Positions 1 to 8,841 are shown, counted from the stretch's first letter. The stretch: DNA of 64,000 nt from Marinobacter sp. LV10R510-11A (GCF_900215155.1 NZ_LT907980.1:2604001-2668000); one strand, 5' to 3'. Notes: generated by a model not told the origin, from the sequence alone. A program made the numbers and translations.

Positions 1-23
1 ATCCTCTACCGCAGGCGACTGCA

Positions 24-161
24 CTAGCTCTTGAAAACGGCACCGCTGGTGCGAATAAGCTGCAGGAACTTAATACAAGTTACCCCTACATCCTGCAGCT
101 CGCAGACCGCTGGAATTTTGTACTTGGCGAGAATAATCGACGACGCATCAAATAGAGGCAT
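24..161 (-). pseudogene. C-terminal remnant of a DUF4411 (PIN-like) gene
   Basis: A 45-codon frame runs from an ATG at 161 to a TAG at 24-26 and overlaps the 3' end of the metallopeptidase gene. Its middle part (KYKIPAVCELQDVGVTCIKF) resembles the conserved C-terminal end of DUF4411 proteins, where an 'IPxVCxxxGVxC' segment is followed by a helix. DUF4411 genes normally follow XRE-ImmA genes directly and are about 160 residues long, so the N-terminal catalytic Asp-rich part is missing here. I infer a deletion that fused the metallopeptidase 3' end to the tail of its partner. The family match is from memory of the motif and is moderate; the alternative is a chance short frame. Confidence 0.42.
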
Positions 162-1308
162 GCGTGTCTTCCAGCTGCCGCAGGTCTGCTATTTTTAAAT
201 TATCCAGATAGGAACTGGCCCTGGCTAAAGTGATGCGCTGTTCATGCAAAGCGTCCAACACCGTACCGACATAGCTTTTGCCAAAGACCCTAACCGGCTC
301 CTTGAAACGATAGCGAGCGCCGCCACTTCCCTTACGCTCAGGCACGGGCAACGATTGTTTCCATTTACGGTAGGCTTGGTAGTCTTCCTGAGAAAGGAGC
401 CCGGAATCAGTCATCCTCCGCAGAATGACTTCTGGGCTGACACTCCAGCGACGGGAATAGTCTTCAAGGAACAGGTCATACGCTGTTACGTCATCCGCAG
501 GAAACCGCTGGAGGTCTAGTACTTCGAGGAACTTATCCGGCACAAGCAGATTCCCAGCAAACCGATTAGCCGCCACTTCATTGGAACTATTGCTATAAAA
601 ATCGTCTTCGTCGTCGACAAAACTCTCGCGGTGGAGCAGGAGGTGCCCCAGCTCATGCATCATGGTGAACGCTTGTGCTCCCTCGGAAAGCTGCTTTTTT
701 ATAAAAATAACCGGGAAACTGTCGAAATACAGAGAAAAGCCCCGGATGGGACTTTCTTTGGGGATCTGCCACTTGCCGGCATATCCGTTGCTCAGAAATA
801 CCAGAATGTTTTTGGCTTCTACAGCCGTCCGCATTTCAGCAAAACTCTGTCCAGGCTGAAGCCCAAGCCAAGCGCGAGCCAACTGCGCTGCGCGCTCTGG
901 TCGCGGAGCATTCCCCGCAATTTCTTCCGGGTACCAAGCCGGATCAACCGGCTCTCCCAACTCCTCCCGGAGACTCAAGTACGTCAAACGCTGGCGTTCT
1001 GTTCGCTCAACCAAGGCCCGGAAACGCGGGCTCAGTTGTGGCTTTTGATTGTTCAGTGTCCGGAACTGCACGGAATGAACTTGCCCCTCACTTACGGGGC
1101 CGTCTTCCAGGAAGAACAGCAGCCCCCGATTAAAGTAGGAGGCCAGTTTCTGTAACTGTTTGACGGACAGGGCTTCTTTCCCCTCCAATGCCTTTTCGAG
1201 GGTAGCGAGGGCAATATCGGTCTCGTGGGCCAGTTCCTCAACAGAAACGCCCAGATCATTACAACACCAAAAAATTCGAGACGGGTTGATACCCTTGATT
1301 TTGTCCAT
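148..1308 (-). CDS. XRE-family HTH / ImmA-IrrE metallopeptidase
   Basis: This is a cytoplasmic regulator-protease of the XRE-ImmA/IrrE type, 386 residues from the ATG at 1308. The N-terminal 80 residues carry a helix-turn-helix (SVEELAHETDIALATLEKAL). The middle holds the zinc motif MMHELGHLLLH near residue 217, with an acidic stretch and NRFAGNLLVP after it, as in IrrE/ImmA. Family members cleave repressors in mobile elements or act in toxin-antitoxin-like pairs with a DUF4411 partner. An upstream in-frame ATG at 1401 would add 31 residues, but family proteins start near 'MDKIKGINPSRIFWCC', so 1308 is preferred; neither start has a clear ribosome site. It is divergent from hsdR, with about 170 bases between the two start codons. 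Confidence 0.85.
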   Translation of the reverse strand: MDKIKGINPSRIFWCCNDLGVSVEELAHETDIALATLEKALEGKEALSVKQLQKLASYFNRGLLFFLEDGPVSEGQVHSVQFRTLNNQKPQLSPRFRALVERTERQRLTYLSLREELGEPVDPAWYPEEIAGNAPRPERAAQLARAWLGLQPGQSFAEMRTAVEAKNILVFLSNGYAGKWQIPKESPIRGFSLYFDSFPVIFIKKQLSEGAQAFTMMHELGHLLLHRESFVDDEDDFYSNSSNEVAANRFAGNLLVPDKFLEVLDLQRFPADDVTAYDLFLEDYSRRWSVSPEVILRRMTDSGLLSQEDYQAYRKWKQSLPVPERKGSGGARYRFKEPVRVFGKSYVGTVLDALHEQRITLARASSYLDNLKIADLRQLEDTHASI

Positions 1309-1481
1309 AGCGCGAATGATAGCAGGAGATTTGTAAGTTATCAGTGACGACTTCCGATAAACGGGCCACAGCAAACACTTGGCCAAGTAGTGGATCGACA
1401 TAGAAAAATGCGACTTTAGCCAAACTGCCCTACAATGACCGAAATAACATCAAGTTAATGGACTGACACGCAGGAGTAGTA

Positions 1482-4400
1482 ATGCCTGGCCCCGAATTTA
1501 CCGAAGTTGAGCTCCCCTTTATTCAGCAACTGGAGCACGAGGGCTGGGGTTACATCGAAGGTTCCGTGGAATCCCCGTCGGTCACATACCGCGAAACCTT
1601 CGCCCAGGTCATCATGGAGCCACTGCTGCGTGAGCGGCTGCTGACCATCAACAGCCGTAACGGCAAGCTCTGGCTCGATGAAAGACGTCTCGATCAGGCC
1701 GTATCCGCGATTACCCGCCTTCCCGCCAACAAAGTAATGGAAGCCAACCAACTGGCAACCGAACTACTCCACGGCGGCATTACGGTGGAGGGCCTGCCAG
1801 ACTGGGATGGTGGTCGAGGGCAAACCGTCCACTTTGTTGATTGGGCTAACCCTAAGAACAACACCTTTACCGTGGTGAATCAGTTCAAGGTCAAATGCCC
1901 GCCAGGGCATGATGGCTGGAAGGGTCACGTCATTCCGGATCTGGTCCTGTTTGTGAATGGCATTCCCCTGGTGGTCATCGAGTGCAAAAACCGAACTGTT
2001 CCCGAGGGCATTCCGGAGGCGGTGGATCAGCTACGCCGCTATTACGATCAGCGTCATCAGGATCTTGAGGTAGAAGAACACGAAGGCGCCCCCGCCCTGT
2101 TCTTCACCAACCAGTTTATGGTGGCTTCCAATTTTGATGATGCCCGGGTTGGAACCATTGGCGCCGGGTTCAGCCATTACCTGAACTGGAAGACCGTGAC
2201 GCCACGCTCCGAAGAGGACGTTGCCGAATCACTGGGCGTTGCCTCGCTCTCCTCACAGCAAAAACTGATTGCGGGAATGCTGCCTCCCGCCAACCTGCTG
2301 GATATCATCCGTCACTTTACGTTGTTCATGACCATGGGCGGGCAAACCATCAAACTGGTGTGCCGGTATCAGCAGTATCGGGCCGTCAAACGGGCCGTTC
2401 AGCGCTTAAAAACCGGTAAAACCCGGTCTGAAGATGGTGAGCACGACCGGCGGGGCGGGATTATCTGGCATACCCAGGGCAGCGGTAAAAGCCTGACGAT
2501 GGTATTTCTGGTTCTCAAACTCAGAACCGATCCTGAACTGCGCCGTTTCAAAGTCGTCGTGATAACTGATCGGAAGGACTTGCAGGATCAGTTGTCGGAC
2601 ACAGCGACGCTGACCGGGGAAACCGTCAAGATCGCCAGCAACACCGGCAAACTGAAATTGTTACTGGGTCAGCCCGGGCCAGGGCTTATTTTCGGGACAA
2701 TCCAGAAATACCGCGAACACGAGAGTGCATCTTCAGCCTACCCTCCTCCAAAGAAGGAACGCGGGCTGGAGCTCAATCGTCGCGATGCGGCAGAGGAGCC
2801 TGACGACGAACCCAGGAATCCTATCCCCTCACGCCCCCTGAGATTGCTAAATGAAAGCCCGGATATCCTGGTGATGATCGACGAGGCTCACCGGACACAA
2901 GCCGGTGACCTGCACGCCAACCTTTTACAGGCCGTGCCCAACGCTGCGCGAATTGGCTTCACAGGCACGCCCATCATCATGGGTAAGAAAAAGCAGACCA
3001 GCGAAATCTTCGGCGAATACATCGACCGCTACACCATCAAGGAAGCGGAAAACGATGGTGCCACGGTACCGATTCTTTACGAAGGCAGAACGGCAGAAGG
3101 CGCAGTCAAGGAAGGTGCCAACCTTGATGATCTGTTTGAAGACCTGTTCAAAGAACGCACCAAGGAAGAACTGGAGCTGATCAAGAAAAAATACGCCACC
3201 AAGGGCCAGATTTTTGAGGCGCCTCGGCTGATTGAAGAAAAGGCGGCTGACATCCTGCGTCACTACGTCACCAACATCCTCCCCAATGGCTTCAAAGCTC
3301 AACTGGTTGCCTACAGCCGCCGGGCAGCCATCCGCTACCTGGAAGCGCTCAAACAGGCCAAGTCGAAACTTCTCGAAGAGGCCATGGCGTTACCTTCTGA
3401 AGACAAAAACATCGGTGAAACCGAGCTGATTACCCGGCCCCCGAGAATCAAGGCAGCCATTAAGGCTTGGCAATATCGTGAATGTCTGCAGCAGCTTGAG
3501 TTTGCCGTGGTGTTCAGCAGCAGCAACAACGATGACAGCGGCTGGGCCCAGTGGAGTGATCGGGCGGAGATTGAGCAGAACATCAAACGATTCAAGAAAC
3601 CGCTGTTTCACAAAGACCCGGAGAAGTCCGACCCGCTCAGTTTCCTGATTGTAAAGTCCATGCTGCTGACCGGTTTCGACGCGCCCATCGCGGGCGTCAT
3701 GTATCTGGATCGCCCGATTCGAGAGGCCGAACTGCTGCAAGCTGTTGCCCGGGTAAACCGCACAGGCTTCGGGAAACGCTGCGGTATCGTGGTGGACTAC
3801 TATGGCGTTGCAAACCATCTGAAAGAAGCATTGGCGGCATATAGTGACGAAGATATTGAAGGAGCGCTCCAGAGCCTGAAAGATGAAATCCCATTGCTAC
3901 GGGATCGTCACCTTCGGGTTGTCGATGTGCTAAGGAAGCAGGGCGTCGACAGCCTCGCTGATGTTGAAGAAGCCGTAACCGCGTTAGGGGACGAGCGACT
4001 ACGAGCCGAGTTCATCGTGAAGCTGAAGGAATTCAGCCGGACGCTGGATGACGTCCTGCCCCGCCCTGAAGCACTGGAATTCGTGAACGACGCCAAACAA
4101 CTGGCCTACATTCATGCCCTGGCGCGGAACCGTTACAAGGACAGCCCGGAGTTAGGCAAAGACGTTGGCAACAAAGTCCGCAAGCTGATCGATGACTACA
4201 TGATCTCACTGGGCATCAATCCCAAGATTCCCCCAGTGCAGTTGACGGACACCCACTTTGACCAGCACATAAACCGGCAGGTAAGCGATCGGGCTAAGGC
4301 ATCAGAAATGGAGCATGCGGTTCGCTCTCATGTGCGTAAACACCTGGATGAAGATCCGGTGAAATATACCAAACTCAGCGAGCGCCTGAAGGAAATTCTG

Positions 4401-4814
4401 GAGCAGATGGACGGGCTCTGGGAGGAGCAGGTGGACGCCCTCTCCGGCTTGATTAGAAAACTACAGGACGACGAAGCAGCGGATGACGAAACACCCACAG
4501 GCCTTTCACCCCATTATCTAGCGTTTCTGCGTTTAATGACGGAGACCAAACTGGGCGATTCAGCCACGCCTGATTTGGGGGAGCAGGAAAACCTGGAGCA
4601 AGCGACAGTCTCAGCGGTCCAGATCATCACTGAAGAACTGCGTATTCCGGACTTCTGGAAACCCTCCCACCTACCAGACCAGGAACGCCTGAGAGGCCGG
4701 CTATTCGAAGAACTTTTCGAACTGGATCTGCTCCCGGTTAACAAACTGGACAGCCTGTTGGACAAACTACTGGACCTTGCACGGGCGAATCACAGCAAGC
4801 TGGTGAGCGCCTGA
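1482..4814 (+). CDS. hsdR: Type I restriction endonuclease subunit R (HsdR)
   Basis: HsdR is the motor and nuclease subunit of type I restriction enzymes and translocates DNA for the HsdM/HsdS complex. At 1110 residues it is full length. The nuclease motif is at about residues 165-170 (VVIECKN, with PD upstream). The SF2 helicase Walker A is near residue 333 (TQGSGKS), the DEAH box near 466, and a motif VI-like QAVARVNR follows. The C-terminal third is helical and charged. An AGGAG sits 5 bases before the ATG. The gene overlaps the next one by TGATG. No HsdM or HsdS is encoded nearby, so the partner subunits are either outside the window or lost. Confidence 0.95.
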   Translation: MPGPEFTEVELPFIQQLEHEGWGYIEGSVESPSVTYRETFAQVIMEPLLRERLLTINSRNGKLWLDERRLDQAVSAITRLPANKVMEANQLATELLHGGITVEGLPDWDGGRGQTVHFVDWANPKNNTFTVVNQFKVKCPPGHDGWKGHVIPDLVLFVNGIPLVVIECKNRTVPEGIPEAVDQLRRYYDQRHQDLEVEEHEGAPALFFTNQFMVASNFDDARVGTIGAGFSHYLNWKTVTPRSEEDVAESLGVASLSSQQKLIAGMLPPANLLDIIRHFTLFMTMGGQTIKLVCRYQQYRAVKRAVQRLKTGKTRSEDGEHDRRGGIIWHTQGSGKSLTMVFLVLKLRTDPELRRFKVVVITDRKDLQDQLSDTATLTGETVKIASNTGKLKLLLGQPGPGLIFGTIQKYREHESASSAYPPPKKERGLELNRRDAAEEPDDEPRNPIPSRPLRLLNESPDILVMIDEAHRTQAGDLHANLLQAVPNAARIGFTGTPIIMGKKKQTSEIFGEYIDRYTIKEAENDGATVPILYEGRTAEGAVKEGANLDDLFEDLFKERTKEELELIKKKYATKGQIFEAPRLIEEKAADILRHYVTNILPNGFKAQLVAYSRRAAIRYLEALKQAKSKLLEEAMALPSEDKNIGETELITRPPRIKAAIKAWQYRECLQQLEFAVVFSSSNNDDSGWAQWSDRAEIEQNIKRFKKPLFHKDPEKSDPLSFLIVKSMLLTGFDAPIAGVMYLDRPIREAELLQAVARVNRTGFGKRCGIVVDYYGVANHLKEALAAYSDEDIEGALQSLKDEIPLLRDRHLRVVDVLRKQGVDSLADVEEAVTALGDERLRAEFIVKLKEFSRTLDDVLPRPEALEFVNDAKQLAYIHALARNRYKDSPELGKDVGNKVRKLIDDYMISLGINPKIPPVQLTDTHFDQHINRQVSDRAKASEMEHAVRSHVRKHLDEDPVKYTKLSERLKEILEQMDGLWEEQVDALSGLIRKLQDDEAADDETPTGLSPHYLAFLRLMTETKLGDSATPDLGEQENLEQATVSAVQIITEELRIPDFWKPSHLPDQERLRGRLFEELFELDLLPVNKLDSLLDKLLDLARANHSKLVSA

Positions 4815-5509
4815 TGGAATTGCAGGTGGATGACCTGACCTTTGAGGTACGCCACAGTGCCCGGCGAAAAACTTTGGAGATCATTGTGGACCGCGAAGGC
4901 GAGCTCGTACTGGCTGCCCCCAGAAATACCGACGAAACGCTACTCAAAGACTTCGTTCGGGAAAAAAAATTCTGGATCTACCAGAAGCTGGCCGAGAAAG
5001 CCCAGCTTCTAAAACCACAGCCTCGCAAAGAGTACGTGAATGGTGAGGGATTTCTGTACCTGGGCCGGAGCTACCGGCTGAAGCTGGTCGACGATCAAAA
5101 AACGCCTCTCAAACTGATAGCTGGCCGATTCTGCCTGCGAAAAGACCTGCAGCCCAAGGCAAGATTCCACTTCATTCACTGGTACAGCACCAAGGCACAG
5201 ATATACCTGAACGAGAAAGTCCAGGCACTGGCTGCTCGAATGGACGTTGAGCCTGCTGGCGTCAAAATTCAGGACCTGGGCTATCGTTGGGGATCTTGTG
5301 GCAAGGGCAACCGCCTTTACTTCAACTGGAAGACGATCCTGTTGCCGCGAGAGATCGTGGAGTATGTGGTGGTGCATGAGCTTACCCATTTGCACGAGCC
5401 ACATCACACAAATCAGTTTTGGAAGCGGGTTGAACGGGTTATGCCGGATTATGAGCGGAGGAAGGATTGGTTGGCCAAAAATGGGATTGAGGTGGAGGGG
5501 GTTGATTAA
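4814..5509 (+). CDS. YgjP-like M48-type zinc metallopeptidase
   Basis: This 231-residue protein belongs to the YgjP/DUF45 group of predicted zinc metallopeptidases. It has an N-terminal beta-rich part and a C-terminal catalytic segment, where the zinc ligands H188-E189-L-T-H192 are followed by HEPHHTNQFW, the family signature. A WGSC motif (RWGSCG) typical of DUF45 precedes it. Its ATG overlaps the hsdR stop codon, so the two are translationally coupled. Genes of this family are often the last gene of type I restriction operons; their role there is not established. No signal peptide is visible, so it is probably cytoplasmic. Confidence 0.88.
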   Translation: MELQVDDLTFEVRHSARRKTLEIIVDREGELVLAAPRNTDETLLKDFVREKKFWIYQKLAEKAQLLKPQPRKEYVNGEGFLYLGRSYRLKLVDDQKTPLKLIAGRFCLRKDLQPKARFHFIHWYSTKAQIYLNEKVQALAARMDVEPAGVKIQDLGYRWGSCGKGNRLYFNWKTILLPREIVEYVVVHELTHLHEPHHTNQFWKRVERVMPDYERRKDWLAKNGIEVEGVD

Positions 5510-5568
5510 GCATTGCTCCGACTAACAGCTGACAGGCCCCACCTCAGGCGTCGGCAGTGAACTCACAG

Positions 5569-7068
5569 TTAGGCGTCTCTTTGCTCCACCCGCTTGACGC
5601 TTTCGGCAACGATGAAATTTATGGGCGAGCCCTTAGAAAAGTAGTCGAGTGCGTAATTACGTTCTGCCTGTTTAAGTGTGCGCGTTCCCGCCGCCGAGGC
5701 CCAAGAGAGCCAATCTGACTGTCCAGTCTTCAGGTACTCACTTCGTAGTTCTTTCAGGCCGAAACCTTGCTCCGGAATCTCAAGAACCTTAGCTCGCGCA
5801 ATACGAAAGTCTTGAGATAGTTCGTAAAGCTTTACGAGAACCTCCCCGTAGCAACCTGCACCCAGCAGATGATCCTCTACAAGGCAGGCAATCCAGAACA
5901 GCTGGTACTCGACGAAGTAGGATTCACTCTTGAGATGTTCCAGTATGATGGCGGAGAGGGCGACCTTATCGGTGACTGTAGCGCAGAGTGCGTACAGGTG
6001 CTTGATGAGATTGGGAAAACGTCGAAGTAGGACAGGAAGATGTTCAAGGATGTCGTCACTATGTGACCGCAAGAATCCCAGAATGAGATCTGCGTCAGCT
6101 TCCTCAAGCGAATCATCTCGTAGAAGGGCAAGTAGCGAGGTGACTTGTTGTGACGTGAGGCCAGACACGACTTCCTTTTCAACGTCCACAGTGTCGAACC
6201 CAGAGGCCCCCTCAACTACTTCAACGCCGTCAACGATTTCAATCAGCGACTCGTGAAGTTTAGAGAGCGTTTCTTCGACGTTGTCTACACTCTTGTCAAA
6301 ATGGGTCTTGCTGGGGTTCACATTTAAGCCAAACTGGCCAAGTAATTGTTGGATGCGGAAGAAGTCTTGGCTAAGTACCGACGGGTCATTGTCAAAAAGG
6401 TTGAAGTCATCCATGAATCTTGAAATCACAGAAGACTTCAAGATGCCAGACAGATCGATAAGCTTAAGAAACTCGTTGCCAATCATTTTTGCTGGATAAA
6501 TGCCATGGGGCAAGAAGTCTACACTCCGGCCAGCATTGATCTCTCGGAAGAACCTGCCAACAGATCCAGCGTCTGCTTCAGTCACTCCATTGCTGGCTGC
6601 GAACCAGTGCGCAATGTCGTGGTGGTATAGGGTGTTGAAATACGATGCTATATCAAACTGCAGACGATGTTTGTAATTGGCCGCCTGTTCGACAAGGCTT
6701 GCGGTGTACTCCATGTAAGCAGCGTGAACTGATACGTGGTTGCCATCTTTGAACCGATACCCAAAACTCAGTCGCTGCGGACTAGCCTGAGGACGAAAGA
6801 TCGTCCTGTTCCTGTAAACAACGTCGTAGAGGAAGAACTCAGCAACAGGATCAAGCTTGACCGTGCGACGGAGGTGCCCACGAGGCTTAGTCGCGTGCAC
6901 CCTCTGCTGAGGCAAGAAGTTGTCTGCCGGATGATCTTCTGACAGGACCCGGGTAGAGATGTATTCTGCCAACTCCTGCTCGTAATGCTCGAGAACGATC
7001 AGGTTGGTCTTCATCGGGAAGAGAGTACCGGAGAAGTCGGCCTTGATGAAGTCTGCTGTGCCTGGCAT
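5569..7068 (-). CDS. Reverse transcriptase, probable anti-phage (DRT/Abi-like) type
   Basis: The protein has 499 residues. Residues 70-260 hold an RT palm: motif A at D139 (QFDIASYFNTLYHHDI), motif B at about 187-199 (LPHGIYPAKMIGNEF), motif C at 217-221 (RFMDD, with D220 and D221), and a motif D-like LNVNPSKT at 248-255. The rest (about 260-499) is all helical with leucine repeats, like the helical C-terminal domains of AbiA/AbiK-type and other 'unknown group' RTs. There is no maturase, integrase or endonuclease domain, and I found no retron-type NAxxH motif. An AGGA lies 8 bases before the ATG. The neighbours are restriction and ABC-3C genes, which fits defence. The exact DRT class cannot be assigned by eye. 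Confidence 0.85.
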   Translation of the reverse strand: MPGTADFIKADFSGTLFPMKTNLIVLEHYEQELAEYISTRVLSEDHPADNFLPQQRVHATKPRGHLRRTVKLDPVAEFFLYDVVYRNRTIFRPQASPQRLSFGYRFKDGNHVSVHAAYMEYTASLVEQAANYKHRLQFDIASYFNTLYHHDIAHWFAASNGVTEADAGSVGRFFREINAGRSVDFLPHGIYPAKMIGNEFLKLIDLSGILKSSVISRFMDDFNLFDNDPSVLSQDFFRIQQLLGQFGLNVNPSKTHFDKSVDNVEETLSKLHESLIEIVDGVEVVEGASGFDTVDVEKEVVSGLTSQQVTSLLALLRDDSLEEADADLILGFLRSHSDDILEHLPVLLRRFPNLIKHLYALCATVTDKVALSAIILEHLKSESYFVEYQLFWIACLVEDHLLGAGCYGEVLVKLYELSQDFRIARAKVLEIPEQGFGLKELRSEYLKTGQSDWLSWASAAGTRTLKQAERNYALDYFSKGSPINFIVAESVKRVEQRDA

Positions 7069-7346
7069 GGATAACGTCCTGGTAGCTCTTGGTGAAGCCT
7101 AACTATGCAAACGCACTCAGAGATATTGCGGAAACGTTCCTTCTGGATAACCTCACAAATAACCAGTACGCACACGCAGCTCGTTCTAACTAATCAGCAG
7201 CTTAAACCACTTCACGGCTCCTGACCAAGTGATCGCTTGGCGTCAAGATTAGCCCCCTCTTAAACTTAACGACAAATAAAATATACATCGCCCTATTCCT
7301 AGGATAGCGCCGCACCCCAAAAAATGAGTGCTGCTTTAACAAGATA
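7069..7346. other. Gene-free region upstream of the reverse transcriptase
   Basis: No coding frame is convincing here. It is A+T-richer than its surroundings and holds small inverted repeats, for example CCAAGTGATCGCTTGG near 7224-7240 and CTATTCCTAGGATAG near 7292-7306. It must contain the promoter of the RT gene and is where a DRT-associated non-coding RNA would be expected, but I see no sequence that proves one. Confidence 0.4.
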
Positions 7347-7373
7347 CGAGTGACTGGGGAAACAGCCACTCGT
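7347..7373 (-). terminator. Hairpin after the truncated gene tail
   Basis: An 11-bp stem with one G-U pair (ACGAGTGACTG at 7347-7357 with CAGCCACTCGT at 7363-7373) lies just after the stop codon of the 7381-7758 gene tail. There is no good U-run, so it may be a weak or Rho-dependent end signal. The full-length paralogue has a different but equally placed hairpin at 12824-12851. Confidence 0.4.
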
Positions 7374-7380
7374 TCAACCC

Positions 7381-7758
7381 TTACCGAGGAACTGACCGAA
7401 CGGAATCAAGGTTCTCTCGGAATTTCGACACGACTGAAAAACTCCCCGGCAGACCTTCATCTGCCGCAGCAGGATAAAATTCCTCAATCACCTGCGTCAT
7501 TTCATCCTCATCATACTCAAACAGCGCATCCCCAAATCCCTTGACCGCAGCTTCATCCAGCGCAGCCTGATCAACGCCCTCCTCTTTCATCTGCCTGGCT
7601 TTTTCCTGTGCCTCAGCCACCGCTTTCCGCAGAGACAATCCTTCCTTGATTACCAGATTCACATAGTAGATCTGCGTCCGAAGGCTCTGTATCGTGCTTT
7701 TACCTCGTAGCTTCAACTCCAACGGCATATACGCCAACAGACCACCAGAAACTGCCTG
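7381..7758 (-). pseudogene. 3' fragment of a metal-binding/RDF-like gene (second copy)
   Basis: This stretch encodes about 118 residues that closely match the C-terminal 40% of the protein at 12857-13687, from 'LLAYMPLELKLRGKST' through the EAQEKARQMKEEGVDQAALD segment to the C-terminus. DNA similarity stops abruptly at 7758 (ACTGCCTG, equal to 13233-13240 of the intact copy), where IS21-type remnant sequence begins. The N-terminal half, with all the cysteines, is missing, so this is a broken copy. An in-frame ATG near 7737 exists but is only the internal Met of the intact protein. Confidence 0.82.
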
Positions 7759-7849
7759 AAGTGGTTCAACGACATCCGGACACTAACCTGTGGTGCGACA
7801 CGAATGTTCGGTAGCTACAAGGACTGCCTGTACGGTAGACACAGCAGGA

Positions 7850-8501
7850 CTAATTTGGCTTACCCTGATGGTCGACCGGGAAACCACGCACCGAAACAAT
7901 AACAAGGTGACCCGTCTGCTCAAGGCCGCCCGCCTGAAACTACAGGCCCATCCCGAAGAGATCGATTACCAGCACCCCCGCGGCCTGCATCGAAGTCAAT
8001 TCGCAGACCTGCTAAGCAGTCGCTGGATCCACCAGCACCACAACGTCCTCATCACCGGCCCCACCGACTCGGTGTGGTAAGACTTATCTGGGATGTGCCC
8101 TGGCGAATCAGGCCTGCCGGCAAAGCTTATCCGTGCGCTACCTCCGGACCTCTCGACTGCTGGAATCGCTCAGCATTGCTGATGGCGATGGGCGCTTCGC
8201 CAAACTGACTCAGCAGTTGGCCAAGACGGATTTACTGGTGCTGGACGACTGGGGGCTGGAGAAAATGACCTTGAGTCAGCGCAACGCTTTACTGGAAATC
8301 ATGGAAGACCACCATGGCTTGCGCTCCACCTTGATCACCAGCCAACTGCCGGTCGGTCAATGGCACAAAGCCATCGGCGATGCGACCCTGGCGGACGCCA
8401 TTCTCGACCGCCTTCTGCACAACAGTCACAAGCTGAATCTGAAAGGAGAGTCCATGAGAAAAGCCATGAGTAAAATGGGGCAATCCGATCACGCCGAGTG
8501 A
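7850..8501 (+). pseudogene. istB: Frameshifted IS21-family helper ATPase (istB)
   Basis: The two halves of an IstB protein are in different frames. The first half (VDRE...RLLKAARLKLQ...HPRGLHRSQ...NVLITGPTDS) ends within the Walker A loop. The second half (VRYLRTSRLLESL...LLVLDDWGLEKM...SQLPVGQWHKAIGDATLADAILDRLLHN) continues to the end. Removing four bases (TGTG near 8073-8077) restores GPTDSGKT, so a 4-base insertion broke the ATP-binding site. The first 40 or so residues expected of IstB are degenerate, and no istA transposase is present. It is a dead insertion-sequence remnant that cut off the adjacent gene tail. Confidence 0.85.
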
Positions 8502-8759
8502 TAGGATGACCATCGGCGCGTTAGGTTGAACAGGTGATCGGAATCACCGGAATATGCAACTCACCCAGGAGTCTCCCATAGATTCAAATTTCTCGAACTT
8601 GCCTGTGATGCAGGATCGTGCTCGCCAGGCATCTTAGCACTGAGTAAGCTACTCCAACCCCAGGCGGCCATCATGGACCAAGGTAATAGCATGGTCATTG
8701 ACGAGCAATGACTCCATCGATACTCTAAGCCCTCGATCGCGGGTTCACCCCGTGGTTAT
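8502..8759. other. Gene-free IS tail and spacer
   Basis: No gene is seen. The first 80 bases probably belong to the IS21-type element's non-coding end. A hairpin GTCATTG-ACGAG-CAATGAC is centred near 8702. No clear terminal inverted repeat can be set because the left end of the element is lost. Confidence 0.4.
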
Positions 8760-8841
8760 CGGCCAGTGGTGGAATTGGTAGACACAGCGACTTGCCAAGT
8801 CGCCGCCTTCAGGCATGCGGGTTCGAATCCCGCCTGGTAAA
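8760..8841 (+). tRNA. Class II (Leu-type) tRNA-like gene with glycine anticodon GCC
   Basis: The D-arm (GTGGAATTGGTAGACAC) is typical of tRNA-Leu. The anticodon stem GCGAC/GTCGC (8787-8791, 8799-8803) closes a 7-base loop TTGCCAA, giving anticodon GCC at 8794-8796, which reads glycine codons. A long variable arm (GCC-TTCA-GGC, 8805-8814) and a perfect T-arm (GCGGG-TTCGAAT-CCCGC) follow. The acceptor stem pairs only at its inner five positions (one of them G-U); the two outer pairs are C-A and G-A mismatches. CCA is not encoded. It could be a decayed tRNA-Leu, a tRNA-like element used for integration, or a functional unusual tRNA. Identity is uncertain; the fold is clear. Confidence 0.65.

Noticed and set aside
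2905..3180. Open frames on both strands inside hsdR, such as a 91-codon one
   Set aside because: They lie in alternate frames of a well-conserved helicase and have arginine/serine-rich or low-complexity character; no ribosome site.
5569..7346. Retron or group II intron for the RT locus
   Set aside because: No retron-type NAxxH motif, no maturase X domain, no intron domain V or msr-msd-like inverted repeat was seen.
8730..8759. A T-arm-like CGGGTTCACCCCG sequence as a second tRNA upstream
   Set aside because: The loop length and the conserved A58 do not fit, and no D-arm or anticodon stem precedes it.
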